Positions 8,922 to 17,029 of a stretch of DNA of 64,000 nucleotides are shown in pieces. Where the stretch lies: positions 1 through 64,000 of the forward strand of contig JBGCGJ010000023.1 of NCBI GenBank assembly GCA_045110675.1, written 5' to 3'. This stretch comes from JBALVT01 sp045110675. GTDB taxonomy: Bacteria; Pseudomonadota; Gammaproteobacteria; Pseudomonadales; Halieaceae. Each line of letters starts with the position of its first letter. The first letter of the stretch is position 1. A program made the translations under genes and the position numbers. The notes under the pieces are model-generated. The model saw only the letters and a list, made by a program, of their open reading frames with translations. It did no database searches and was not told where the DNA came from.

Positions 8922-9278
8922 GTGGATATTGTTTTTATCCGTGAACTTCGAATAGACACTATTATCGGTGTTTACGACTGGGAGCGATCGGTGCGCCAGA
9001 CGGTCGTTTTGGATCTGGAAATGGCGACCGATATCAGCGAAGCGGCCGGTGAAGATGCTTTGCAACATACCCTGGATTACGCGGCGATATCCGCACGCCT
9101 GTTGGCATTTGTCGAACAAAGTGAATTCGAGTTGATTGAAACAATGGCAGAGCAGGTTGCCGCGATTGTGCTTGAGGAGTTCAGCGTACCCTGGTTGCGA
9201 TTGCGAGTGAGTAAACCTGGCGCGGTTATGCAGGCTCGCGATGTGGGTGTGCTCATTGAACGGGGCAGCAAACACTGA
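8922..9278 (+). CDS. folB: Dihydroneopterin aldolase FolB
   Basis: The 118-residue protein begins at a GTG directly after the tsaD stop codon, so the two are probably translated together. It carries the family's ELRIDTIIGVYDWER opening, with the active-site Glu in the following strand region, and LRVSKPGAV near the end with the catalytic Lys. It converts 7,8-dihydroneopterin to 6-hydroxymethyl-dihydropterin in folate synthesis. Its stop overlaps the folK start by one base. Confidence 0.95.
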   Translation: MDIVFIRELRIDTIIGVYDWERSVRQTVVLDLEMATDISEAAGEDALQHTLDYAAISARLLAFVEQSEFELIETMAEQVAAIVLEEFSVPWLRLRVSKPGAVMQARDVGVLIERGSKH

Positions 9279-9796
9279 TGGCTCGCGTGTTTTTGGGTCT
9301 TGGTAGTAATATTGAACGCGAGCGATACATCGTGGCCGGTCTCGATGCCATGGTGCGTATGTTCTCCGATTTCGATCACTCTTCGGTGTATGAAAGCGAC
9401 TCCATTGGTTTTCAAGGGCAGGCTTTCCTCAACATGGTCGTTGCTGTAGAAACCAAACTGACTATTGCCGAGCTGGCTAAGCAACTTCGCCAAATTGAGA
9501 TGGAGCACGGTAGGCCTGAAAATGCACCGCGTTTCAGTGCACGGCAATTGGATATCGATATTCTCACCTATGCTGACAGGGTCGGTAAGATCGACGGCGT
9601 AGAGTTGCCACGGCCCGAAATAGTGGAAAACGCTTTCGTGTTAAGGCCCTTGGCTGAACTTGCACCTGAGGTTCATCATCCGCGATTGGGCGTCGCTTAT
9701 TCACAGCTATGGGAAGATTATGACAAGGGCTCCCAGAAAATCCACAAAGTTGACTTTGAATGGCGAGGGCGGTCTATTTCGACTGCGCTGAGTTAG
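9278..9796 (+). CDS. folK: HPPK, 2-amino-4-hydroxy-6-hydroxymethyldihydropteridine pyrophosphokinase
   Basis: The 172-residue protein takes the FolB product and adds pyrophosphate from ATP, the next folate step. The start VFLGLGSNIERE and the signature around FSARQLDIDILTYAD (the usual form is RxLDLDIL) identify HPPK. The ATG shares one base with the folB stop. Convergent with cca, whose stop lies 14 bases further on; no terminator is visible between them. Confidence 0.93.
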   Translation: MARVFLGLGSNIERERYIVAGLDAMVRMFSDFDHSSVYESDSIGFQGQAFLNMVVAVETKLTIAELAKQLRQIEMEHGRPENAPRFSARQLDIDILTYADRVGKIDGVELPRPEIVENAFVLRPLAELAPEVHHPRLGVAYSQLWEDYDKGSQKIHKVDFEWRGRSISTALS

Positions 9797-9810
9797 CCGC
9801 TGCTGATGAG

Positions 9811-11046
9811 TTACACGTTTCCAGGTTGGTTGTTTCTGAAATGTTCCAGGACCCGAATGCGCTCTGATTTGATAGCTTCGCCTAACTCCTTTCCCTTTAT
9901 ACCTTTTTCAATAAAGGTTGCCGCGGTGACCTCGAGGGCCAAGTTAAGCGCTTTTCGAAGATAGTCCGATTGTGGATATACCCGCTCGTCCAATCCTAAG
10001 CGGCCTTTCGCATCACACTCGCAGGCGAGCAAAAACTCCTCGAAGCGCTCTGGACGGCGAACGGCATCGGCACTTTCCAGCAGTTTCATAATGGTCTTGC
10101 CGCGCAGTTCCAAGGCCCGATGGCAGTTGGTGTGTTGCTCGCAGACCAGTAGCGCCAACTCCCTGTGGTGATTGGGAACTGCCAGACGATCACAAACCCT
10201 GGCCACCAATGTCACGCCGCGGTGTTCGTGGGCGATATGCCTTGGCCACTCTTTCTCGGGTGTTGTGCCTTTACCCAGGTCGTGCATCAACACTGCAAAA
10301 CGCACCGGGGTGGATTTTTCGGTGGCCGCAGCCAATTGCAGGGCCATTAAAACATGCACGCCCGTGTCGATTTCCGGATGATGTTCGGTGGGTTGAGGAA
10401 CGCCGAATAGGGCTTCAACCTCGGGTAGTAGTGATTGCAGCGCCCCGCAGTCACGCAGCACCTGCACAAAAACATCGGGATTGCGCTCACCGAGGGCTCG
10501 TTCCATCTCCACCCACACACGTTCGGTGGGCAGGTGTTCTAGTTCCCCATCGGAAACTATTTGGGCCATCAGTGCGATGGTTTCTGGGGCCACTGAAAAC
10601 CCTAGATGAGCATATCGTGCTGCGTAGCGAGCGGTGCGCAACACGCGTAGGGGGTCTTCGACAAAGGCGTCCGAGATGTGGCGTAGTGTTTTCGCTTCCA
10701 GATCTCGCTGGCCACCGTAGGGATCAATCAGCTCGCCCTCAGTGTTGCGTGCGATCGCATTGACGGTAAGGTCACGGCGAAGCAGATCCTCCTCCAACGT
10801 TACCGTTGGATCGCAATCCACGCTGAATCCAGTGTAGCCGTGCCCCTGTTTGCGCTCAACGCGTGCCAGTGCGTACTCATCTTTGGTATCGGGGTGGAGA
10901 AAAACCGGGAAGTCCTTGCCCACCTGTTGGAAGCCTTGGTTCAGCAATTCTTCAGGGCGCGCACCGACCACAACCCAATCACGATCGGTGACCGGGTGGC
11001 CCAGTAATTCATCGCGAACCGCGCCGCCCACCAGGTAGATTTCCAT
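9811..11046 (-). CDS. cca: CCA-adding tRNA nucleotidyltransferase with HD domain
   Basis: The enzyme adds or repairs the 3' CCA end of tRNAs. About 411 residues, the length of the E. coli protein. The N-terminus MEIYLVGGAVRDELLGHP is the nucleotidyltransferase signature, followed by DRDWVVVG with catalytic acids and RRDLTVNAIA. An HD phosphohydrolase domain (VLMHDLGKGTTP) sits at about residues 225-330, as in class II enzymes of gammaproteobacteria. The frame stays open upstream for 36 more codons inside apaH, but homologues begin at MEIYLVGG (ATG at 11046), five bases past the apaH stop. Confidence 0.96.
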   Translation of the reverse strand: MEIYLVGGAVRDELLGHPVTDRDWVVVGARPEELLNQGFQQVGKDFPVFLHPDTKDEYALARVERKQGHGYTGFSVDCDPTVTLEEDLLRRDLTVNAIARNTEGELIDPYGGQRDLEAKTLRHISDAFVEDPLRVLRTARYAARYAHLGFSVAPETIALMAQIVSDGELEHLPTERVWVEMERALGERNPDVFVQVLRDCGALQSLLPEVEALFGVPQPTEHHPEIDTGVHVLMALQLAAATEKSTPVRFAVLMHDLGKGTTPEKEWPRHIAHEHRGVTLVARVCDRLAVPNHHRELALLVCEQHTNCHRALELRGKTIMKLLESADAVRRPERFEEFLLACECDAKGRLGLDERVYPQSDYLRKALNLALEVTAATFIEKGIKGKELGEAIKSERIRVLEHFRNNQPGNV

Positions 11047-11050
11047 GCTC

Positions 11051-11872
11051 TCAGTGCGCCTCGCCACATTCGCAGCGTGTCCACTGCTCAGTTTCCAGTT
11101 CATAGAAGGATAGGGCGCGACCCCACACACATCCAGTATCCAGTGCAATGGCATTGGGACTATCGGTATGACCTTCTATGGAAGCCCAATGACCAAAAAG
11201 AATTTTATTGTCTGCGGTTTTTCGCTTGGGATGACTGAACCAGGCCGAGACTTTCTTGTCACCCAGATGTGGGTTTGGTTCTGCACCCTTACTTTCCAAG
11301 TCCAACACACCGTCTTTGGTGCAGAACCGCATTCTGGTGAGGTAGTTGGTTATGACGCGCAGTCTTTCCATACCCCTGAGATCTTCAGACCAAACGGCGG
11401 GTTCATTGCCATACATTTGCTTGAAGAAAGCCACGCAATCGGAGCTGCGCAATACGGTTTCAACTTCGCGGGAATAACTGGCGGCCTCCTTCACGGACCA
11501 TTGAGGGGGGATACCCGCATGCACCATGGTATAGCCGTGTTCGCGGTGGAGTAGGGGCTGACGAATCAACCAGCCCAATAATGTGTCGCGGTCCGGTGCC
11601 TGGAGAATTTTATCGAGGGTATCCGAACTGCTGGGTGAGCGCACGCCTGCGGCCACCGCCAGTAGATGCAGGTCGTGATTGCCCAGTACCATCACCAGAT
11701 TGTCTCGCATTTTGTACAAAAAGCGCAGGGTTTTCAGGCATTTCGGCCCCCGATTGACGATGTCACCCACCGACCAAAGCATATCTTTTTTGGGGTTAAA
11801 CTTTACCGTTTTTAACAGGCACTTCAGGGGCTTTAAGCAGCCCTGTATGTCGCCGACGACGTAGGTGCTCAT
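11051..11872 (-). CDS. apaH: Symmetrical diadenosine tetraphosphatase ApaH
   Basis: The 273-residue calcineurin-like phosphoesterase splits Ap4A into two ADP. Metal-binding motifs are visible in order: VGDIQGC, VGDIVNRGP, LGNHDLHLLA. It is 13 bases downstream of apaG and five bases upstream of cca. ApaH also removes Np4 caps from RNA in E. coli. Confidence 0.96.
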   Translation of the reverse strand: MSTYVVGDIQGCLKPLKCLLKTVKFNPKKDMLWSVGDIVNRGPKCLKTLRFLYKMRDNLVMVLGNHDLHLLAVAAGVRSPSSSDTLDKILQAPDRDTLLGWLIRQPLLHREHGYTMVHAGIPPQWSVKEAASYSREVETVLRSSDCVAFFKQMYGNEPAVWSEDLRGMERLRVITNYLTRMRFCTKDGVLDLESKGAEPNPHLGDKKVSAWFSHPKRKTADNKILFGHWASIEGHTDSPNAIALDTGCVWGRALSFYELETEQWTRCECGEAH

Positions 11873-11885
11873 GTGTTAGTTTGGG

Positions 11886-12308
11886 TCAGTGGAGTGCATT
11901 GGGAATGTGCAAAGAAAAAGGCTGAATAGGCACATCGAATGTTCCCATTGCGTCTTGATCCTCACCTTCTGAGGCAATGCTTATCATGGTGTAGCTACCT
12001 TCCATAAACCCCACTGCAGTTTCCATGGTCGTTCCACTGGTGTATCTGAAGAATTTTCCCGGCGCAATAACGGGCTGTTCGCCTACCACACCTTCGCCGC
12101 GAACTTCCTGCACCTGATTATCAGCGTCAGTAATAATCCAGTGACGACTCAAGAGCTGTACGGGTACGTCGCTGTTATTGCTGATGGTAATGGTATAGGC
12201 AAACGTATAGTGATCGTCTTCCGGGTTGGAATGACTGGGTAAGTAAGTGGTTAAGACTTTCACACTCACCTGGTTGGCTTGCGCTTCCATTTGATCGAAC
12301 TTATCCAT
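11886..12308 (-). CDS. apaG: ApaG (CorD) protein
   Basis: The 140-residue protein has the ApaG beta-sandwich pattern: YTFAYTITISNNSDVPVQLLSRHWIIT, the diagnostic GVVGEQPVIAPG, and the C-terminal FRYTSGTTMETAVGFMEGSY. The biochemical role is unclear; in E. coli its loss affects cobalt resistance and magnesium efflux. The first codons overlap the last eight bases of rsmA (ATGGATAA). About 15 extra N-terminal residues relative to E. coli make a later start possible. Confidence 0.92.
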   Translation of the reverse strand: MDKFDQMEAQANQVSVKVLTTYLPSHSNPEDDHYTFAYTITISNNSDVPVQLLSRHWIITDADNQVQEVRGEGVVGEQPVIAPGKFFRYTSGTTMETAVGFMEGSYTMISIASEGEDQDAMGTFDVPIQPFSLHIPNALH

Positions 12309-13104
12309 GATTGAGGTTTGCTATCTCTATAAATTGGTGGAGTTGCAGAGTTTCTGCTCTTGCTGCGGGATCAATTCCAATGGCTTCAAGCGCTTGTGCA
12401 TCTATAAGGCCTTTTAGGTTGTTCCGCAAGGTTTTCCGGCGCTGCGCAAAAGATGCCTGAACGACTTTTCGCAACATTGCTTCGTCGCAATCTGGCCACT
12501 GGGTGTTTTCTCTGGGCACTAAGCGAACAATAGCAGACTGTACTTTCGGTGCTGGACTAAATGCGGTGGGTGGAACCTCGAATAGGGATTCTATCTCGCA
12601 GTGGTACTGTGCCATTATTCCTAACCGCCCCCAGTTTTTATTTCCTGGCGATGCCGCGAGGCGATTCACCACTTCCAGCTGCAGCATGAAATGCATGTCC
12701 TGGATCCGCTCGGTGTTCTCCAGCAGTTTGAAAATCAGCGGAGTCGATATGTTATAGGGCAAGTTTCCCACCACGCGGATTTTATCGCTGCAGTCGCTGT
12801 TCTCGACGAGTGCAGCGTAATCAAATTTAAGAGCATCGGCGCTGTGCAAGTTGAATTTTGGAGAGTCGCCGTAGGCGGCGAGCAGGGCGGGCACCAGATC
12901 TCTGTCCAGCTCCACCACATCCAAACGGCACCCACTGCGCATTAGCCACTGGGTCAATGCGCCCTGACCCGGGCCAATTTCTACCAGGTGCTCGTCTGCG
13001 AGTGGATGAATGCTGTCGATGATGCGATTGATGACGCCGGAATCTTGCAGGAAGTTCTGACCGAAACGTTTGCGGGCGCGATGTGGGGCTTGGGGATTAC
13101 TCAT
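12301..13104 (-). CDS. rsmA: 16S rRNA dimethyladenosine transferase RsmA (KsgA)
   Basis: It dimethylates A1518 and A1519 of 16S rRNA during small-subunit maturation. The start MSNPQAPHRARKRFGQNFLQ matches the family; the AdoMet site LVEIGPGQGALT, the catalytic NLPYNIS motif and the C-terminal helical FAQRRKTLRNNL are present. An upstream ATG at 13134 would add ten residues that homologues lack, so 13104 is chosen; no strong ribosome binding site decides it. Heads the rsmA-apaG-apaH-cca run. In related genomes pdxA-surA-lptD precede it directly; here two ABC genes intervene. Confidence 0.95.
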   Translation of the reverse strand: MSNPQAPHRARKRFGQNFLQDSGVINRIIDSIHPLADEHLVEIGPGQGALTQWLMRSGCRLDVVELDRDLVPALLAAYGDSPKFNLHSADALKFDYAALVENSDCSDKIRVVGNLPYNISTPLIFKLLENTERIQDMHFMLQLEVVNRLAASPGNKNWGRLGIMAQYHCEIESLFEVPPTAFSPAPKVQSAIVRLVPRENTQWPDCDEAMLRKVVQASFAQRRKTLRNNLKGLIDAQALEAIGIDPAARAETLQLHQFIEIANLNHG

Positions 13105-13194
13105 AGGCGCTATTGTACCGTTACTGCGGCGCATTTATACTTCCGTCGCGCTGGTCCTAAAATAAAAGTGCGCGAAAAGATTTCCTAGCGCGGA

Positions 13195-13200
13195 TACAAT
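13195..13200 (+). promoter_or_regulatory. Possible -10 box for a leaderless wzm-like mRNA
   Basis: TACAAT lies seven bases before the ATG of the permease gene, and no purine-rich ribosome binding site precedes that ATG. If the box is used, transcription would begin at or next to the start codon. The -35 position is poor (GCGAAA). Low certainty. Confidence 0.3.
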
Positions 13201-13206
13201 CCCTCA

Positions 13207-13983
13207 ATGCCATTTTCACAATACTTCAGGCTTATCGATATACAGGCGCGCATGGCTTTGCGTGCCGAAGCTTCGCGTTTCTTCTTAGGCTACGTCTGGT
13301 GGATCCTGGAACCGCTATTGTACGTCGCGGTGTTCTATGTTGTTTTCAATGTGATTCTGGATTCTCGCAGAGCGGATTTTCTGGCCTTTCTCATGTGCGG
13401 TAAACTGACGTTTATCTGGTTTTCGAAATCAGTATCACAGGCCTCGGGAAGTATCATCGCCAACCAGGGTTTAATTGGCAAAGTAAATGTGCCAAAAACC
13501 TTGTTCCCTATGGCGTTGGTTCAGCAAGGTGTTTACAAACAGACGGCCGTGTTTTTACTGCTCTTTGCGATGCTCATTGCCTATGGTTATTCGGTGACGC
13601 CGGGCTGGTTATGGTTGGTTCCGGTGATTGCTGTCAATTACCTGATGATTGTTGCCTGCTCGTTCATTGGTGCCTATCTAGTGTGTTTAATGAGAGATTT
13701 CAATTTGGTCATTAATCTGGGTATGACTTTTCTGCTATTTACCTCGGGTATTTTTTGGGACGTGCGGGATTTGGGTGATCCAGCGAAAACCGAATTGGTT
13801 CTGGCACTCAATCCACTGGCCTTTATGTTGGATGCCTATCGGCAAGTTCTCATGTATCAGGGCGTTCCAGACATGGTACATCTTCTGCAAATAGCCCTTG
13901 TCAGCGGCATTGTCATTTTGGTGATGGGCAGGTTTATCCGTCGTTCCAGCCAGTTTATTGCTTTGAAGGTTCTCACTTCATGA
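13207..13983 (+). CDS. Polysaccharide-type ABC exporter permease (Wzm/KpsM/TagG-like)
   Basis: The 258-residue integral membrane protein has six hydrophobic segments and the ABC-2 arrangement of the polysaccharide export permeases: an amphipathic N-terminal stretch (LIDIQARMALRAEASRFFLG) then YVWWILEPLLYVAVFYVVF. The tail has GIFWDV and ALNPLAFMLDAYRQVLMYQG, which match the conserved P-x-x-x-x-x-x-x-R-x region after the fifth segment. It should form the channel for a lipid-linked or long-chain glycan. It overlaps the ATPase gene by four bases (ATGA). A stop codon shortly upstream fixes the start. No glycosyltransferase is nearby. Confidence 0.85.
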   Translation: MPFSQYFRLIDIQARMALRAEASRFFLGYVWWILEPLLYVAVFYVVFNVILDSRRADFLAFLMCGKLTFIWFSKSVSQASGSIIANQGLIGKVNVPKTLFPMALVQQGVYKQTAVFLLLFAMLIAYGYSVTPGWLWLVPVIAVNYLMIVACSFIGAYLVCLMRDFNLVINLGMTFLLFTSGIFWDVRDLGDPAKTELVLALNPLAFMLDAYRQVLMYQGVPDMVHLLQIALVSGIVILVMGRFIRRSSQFIALKVLTS

Positions 13984-14705
13984 GTATTGATGAACAGTCA
14001 TTGTTGCTCGAGCTGGACAATGTTTGTCTGGACTATCATCCGGGGAAATCCAGGCCCGATCAATTGGTGCTCGACCAGGTTTCGCTCAAACTCTATCGCG
14101 GGGAAACCCTGGGGGTCATCGGTAAGAATGGCTGTGGAAAGACTACAATATTGCGCGTCATGGCAGGAATTCTCGCGCCGACAAGTGGTGTGGTTCAGGC
14201 CCGGATGGGTGTGACAGCGTCTCTGCTTACCATCGGTTTGGGCTTCCGGGCCGATCTCTCAGGGAGAAATAACGCACTATTATCAGCGATGCTACAGGGC
14301 TCTTCCCGTGCAGACGCGGAATCGTTGCTGGAGGAGATCAAAGATTTTTCCGAGTTGGGAGAATCATTTGAGGAACCCGTGAAATCCTATTCCTCGGGTA
14401 TGCGAGCCAGGTTGGGCTTTACCACTGCTCTAATCACGCATGTTGATATATTGTTGGTCGATGAAATATTAAGTGTCGGTGACGCACACTTTAGGCAGAA
14501 AGCTCAGAGGGCTATGAAAGATCGCATCGGCGGCGATCAGACAGTGGTTTTTGTCTCCCACAATGATTCCCAGGTCAAGGACCTGTGCGACAGGGCCATT
14601 TGGCTCAATGAGGCGCGAATCGCCGCCCAGGGCGATGTCTCGGATGTGTTGGTGGAATATCGAAAATATATCCATGCAATGAGCAATGCAACGCCGACAG
14701 CTTAG
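13980..14705 (+). CDS. Polysaccharide-type ABC exporter ATPase (Wzt/KpsT/TagH-like)
   Basis: The 241-residue ATPase has Walker A GKNGCGKTT, signature KSYSSGMRARLGF, Walker B DILLVDEILSVGD and the family's DAHFRQKA continuation that marks exporters of the Wzt/TagH group. It ends soon after the nucleotide-binding domain, so it lacks the C-terminal carbohydrate-binding domain of O-antigen Wzt proteins and is closer to KpsT in length. Partner of the permease just before it. Convergent with pdxA, six bases apart. Confidence 0.88.
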   Translation: MSIDEQSLLLELDNVCLDYHPGKSRPDQLVLDQVSLKLYRGETLGVIGKNGCGKTTILRVMAGILAPTSGVVQARMGVTASLLTIGLGFRADLSGRNNALLSAMLQGSSRADAESLLEEIKDFSELGESFEEPVKSYSSGMRARLGFTTALITHVDILLVDEILSVGDAHFRQKAQRAMKDRIGGDQTVVFVSHNDSQVKDLCDRAIWLNEARIAAQGDVSDVLVEYRKYIHAMSNATPTA

Positions 14706-14711
14706 AGGCGT

Positions 14712-15731
14712 CTACACAGTTTTTGCGTTGCTCATTTCGACGGCGCTTGCAATCGCGCATTCCAGGCTGCTGGCACTCGCCTCGCCTGTTCCCGCCAGAT
14801 CCAATGCTGTACCGTGATCTACTGAGGTGCGGATGATCGGTAGCCCCAGGGTAATATTAATTGCGTTCCCGAAACCCGCGAATTTCAAAACGGGCAGCCC
14901 CTGGTCGTGATACATCGCAAAAACTGCGTCGCATTGATCCAGAACTTTGGGGTTGAACGCGGTATCTGCCGGTAGCGGTCCCTGCAAATTCATCCCTTTT
15001 TTACGCAGTACATCGAGTACCGGAATAATGGTGTCAACTTCCTCCGAGCCGAGGTGGCCACCCTCACCGGCGTGAGGATTCAAACCCAGGACGGCAATGC
15101 GAGGTTGTTCGAGCCCGAATTTGCTGCGTAAATCGGCGTGTAAAATGCTCAAGGTTTCCATCAGCAGTTCGCAGGTTATGGCCCCGGATACGGCGTTCAA
15201 AGGAAGGTGTGTGGTAGCCAGCGCCACTCGCAAATCCCCCGATGCCAGCATCATCACCACTTTCTCAGTTCCGGTTTCCTCGGCCAGGTATTCGGTGTGA
15301 CCGGAAAATGGGATTCCGGCATCATTGATTATCGACTTCTGAACAGGAGGTGTGACCATCGCAGTAAAGGCCCCGTTCATACAACCCTCTACAGCAAGGC
15401 GCAGAGTTTCGATCACGTAAGAGGCATTTGCAGAATCCAGTGCGCCAGCAGTGCAAGGTACTGCTAGTGGTGTTGGAATTACCTTGAGTGTTCCCGGACG
15501 ATGGGGGATTGGTTCGCTCTTCGCATCAAAAGACTCGAAGTCGATACTCAAGCCCAACTGAGCGGCTCTTTCGCTCAGTAAGGTCGGGTCGGCTATGGCG
15601 ACCAGTTCACTCGTGTGGTTTTGCCCGGCGCAGTGCAGCAGAATATCTGGGCCTATTCCGGCGGGTTCACCGCTGGTAACGGCGATTCTGGGCAGACGGG
15701 CGGGTGGAGTGTGTTCTCCCGTGTTCTTCAC
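14712..15731 (-). CDS. pdxA: 4-hydroxythreonine-4-phosphate dehydrogenase PdxA
   Basis: The 339-residue enzyme acts in pyridoxal 5'-phosphate synthesis (DXP-independent branch shared with serA/pdxB). AVTSGEPAGIGPDI opens the protein; the three metal-binding histidines are seen in FSGHTEYLAE, LNPHAGEGG and AMYHDQGLPV. The start is a GTG at 15731, eight bases past the surA stop; no strong ribosome binding site is seen. Third gene of lptD-surA-pdxA. Confidence 0.96.
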   Translation of the reverse strand: MKNTGEHTPPARLPRIAVTSGEPAGIGPDILLHCAGQNHTSELVAIADPTLLSERAAQLGLSIDFESFDAKSEPIPHRPGTLKVIPTPLAVPCTAGALDSANASYVIETLRLAVEGCMNGAFTAMVTPPVQKSIINDAGIPFSGHTEYLAEETGTEKVVMMLASGDLRVALATTHLPLNAVSGAITCELLMETLSILHADLRSKFGLEQPRIAVLGLNPHAGEGGHLGSEEVDTIIPVLDVLRKKGMNLQGPLPADTAFNPKVLDQCDAVFAMYHDQGLPVLKFAGFGNAINITLGLPIIRTSVDHGTALDLAGTGEASASSLECAIASAVEMSNAKTV

Positions 15732-15739
15732 GGCATGGC

Positions 15740-17029
15740 TTACTTGATGTCTACGAAAGCTTCATCGCGAATACGTTGCAGCCAGGCATCCAGCTCTTCC
15801 TGGAATTTTCGTTGATGCAGGAATTCCTGGGCTTTGCCGCGAATCGCCAGTTCCGTCATATCCTGATCTCGCCGACCGGTGATTTCCAACAGATGCCAGC
15901 CAAACTGGCTGCGAACGGGATCACTAAGTTGACCCACTTCAGTTCGAATCATCGCCTGCTCGAACTCTGGAACCATCTGTCCGGGGTTGGTCCAGCCCAA
16001 CTCGCCGCCTTCCTGAGCTGAGCCAATATCTTCAGAATATTCCTTGGCTAAAGCCGCGAAGTCTTCGCCCGCTGTGATGCGATCTTTGATTTGGACGATC
16101 AGTTCTCGGGCTTGATCATCATTCAGGATCTCCGAGGGCTTGACCAAAATATGGCGTACTTCGGTCTGGGCAACCATCTGTGCACCCCCTTTCATATCCT
16201 GCATATTCACCAGGTGAAAACCGCTTTCACTGCGAATGGCTTTCGAGGTTTCGCCGACTGCAAGCCCGGGTGCAATATCGGCAAACAGTGACGGCAGGTC
16301 TGAAAGCTTGCGCCAACCGAGATCTCCGCCGCTGAACGTGTACTCAGAAGAGTTCGAGCTCACCGCCTTTTCAAATGGCTCGCCCCCCTGTATGCGCGCG
16401 AGAATCGAATTCACATGCGTCTCGGCGTCTGTAATTGTGCGCTCGGTCGCATCGGGAGCTATCGGCAGCAGTGCGTGAACCAGGCGATACTCGGGCTGAG
16501 TCAGTTTCTGCCCTTCTTCGGTTGCCAGAAAGTTATCAACTTCCTGTGGTGTGATCTGTATACGCTGATTAACATTGCCGCTCTGGACCCGCTGCAAGAC
16601 CATCTCGCGCCTGATATCTTCGCGCATTTTTAAATAGGACTGCCCCTCTAAATCCAGGCGCTGGCGAAACTGATCCAGAGACATACCATTTTGCGCCGCG
16701 ATGCGGCCCATGGCGCCATTGAGTTGTGCGTCACTGATCCGAACCCCGACTCTCTGTCCCTTTTGAATCTGGATGCTTTCCAGGATCAATCGGTCCAGGG
16801 TCTGGCGGATTAACTCGTCTTCGGGAGGCATGTCCATCGCTCGCGCCTTCATACTTTCCGTGATAACCGCAAGCCGGCTGCGTAATTCGCTGGCCATAAT
16901 CACGTCGTCATCAACGATCGCGACCACCTGATCCAGTATTTCGGTGGCTGCCTGAGTGTTTGGCGTGGTTACCGCTGTGGTGGCAAGTCCGAATGCCAGT
17001 GCTATTGCCCTAATATTCACGATCTTCAA
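15740..17029 (-). CDS. surA: Periplasmic peptidyl-prolyl isomerase and chaperone SurA
   Basis: The 429-residue precursor has a signal peptide (hydrophobic run about 8-22, cleavage near TQA), an N-terminal chaperone domain, two parvulin domains (about 172-270 and 283-382; the second contains EYSEDIGSAQEGGELGW) and a short C-terminal helix. It escorts outer-membrane proteins, LptD among them, through the periplasm. Start codon choice is open: TTG at 17029 or GTG at 17020. Both overlap the 3' end of lptD, and GAGG lies just before. Confidence 0.95.
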   Translation of the reverse strand: MKIVNIRAIALAFGLATTAVTTPNTQAATEILDQVVAIVDDDVIMASELRSRLAVITESMKARAMDMPPEDELIRQTLDRLILESIQIQKGQRVGVRISDAQLNGAMGRIAAQNGMSLDQFRQRLDLEGQSYLKMREDIRREMVLQRVQSGNVNQRIQITPQEVDNFLATEEGQKLTQPEYRLVHALLPIAPDATERTITDAETHVNSILARIQGGEPFEKAVSSNSSEYTFSGGDLGWRKLSDLPSLFADIAPGLAVGETSKAIRSESGFHLVNMQDMKGGAQMVAQTEVRHILVKPSEILNDDQARELIVQIKDRITAGEDFAALAKEYSEDIGSAQEGGELGWTNPGQMVPEFEQAMIRTEVGQLSDPVRSQFGWHLLEITGRRDQDMTELAIRGKAQEFLHQRKFQEELDAWLQRIRDEAFVDIK

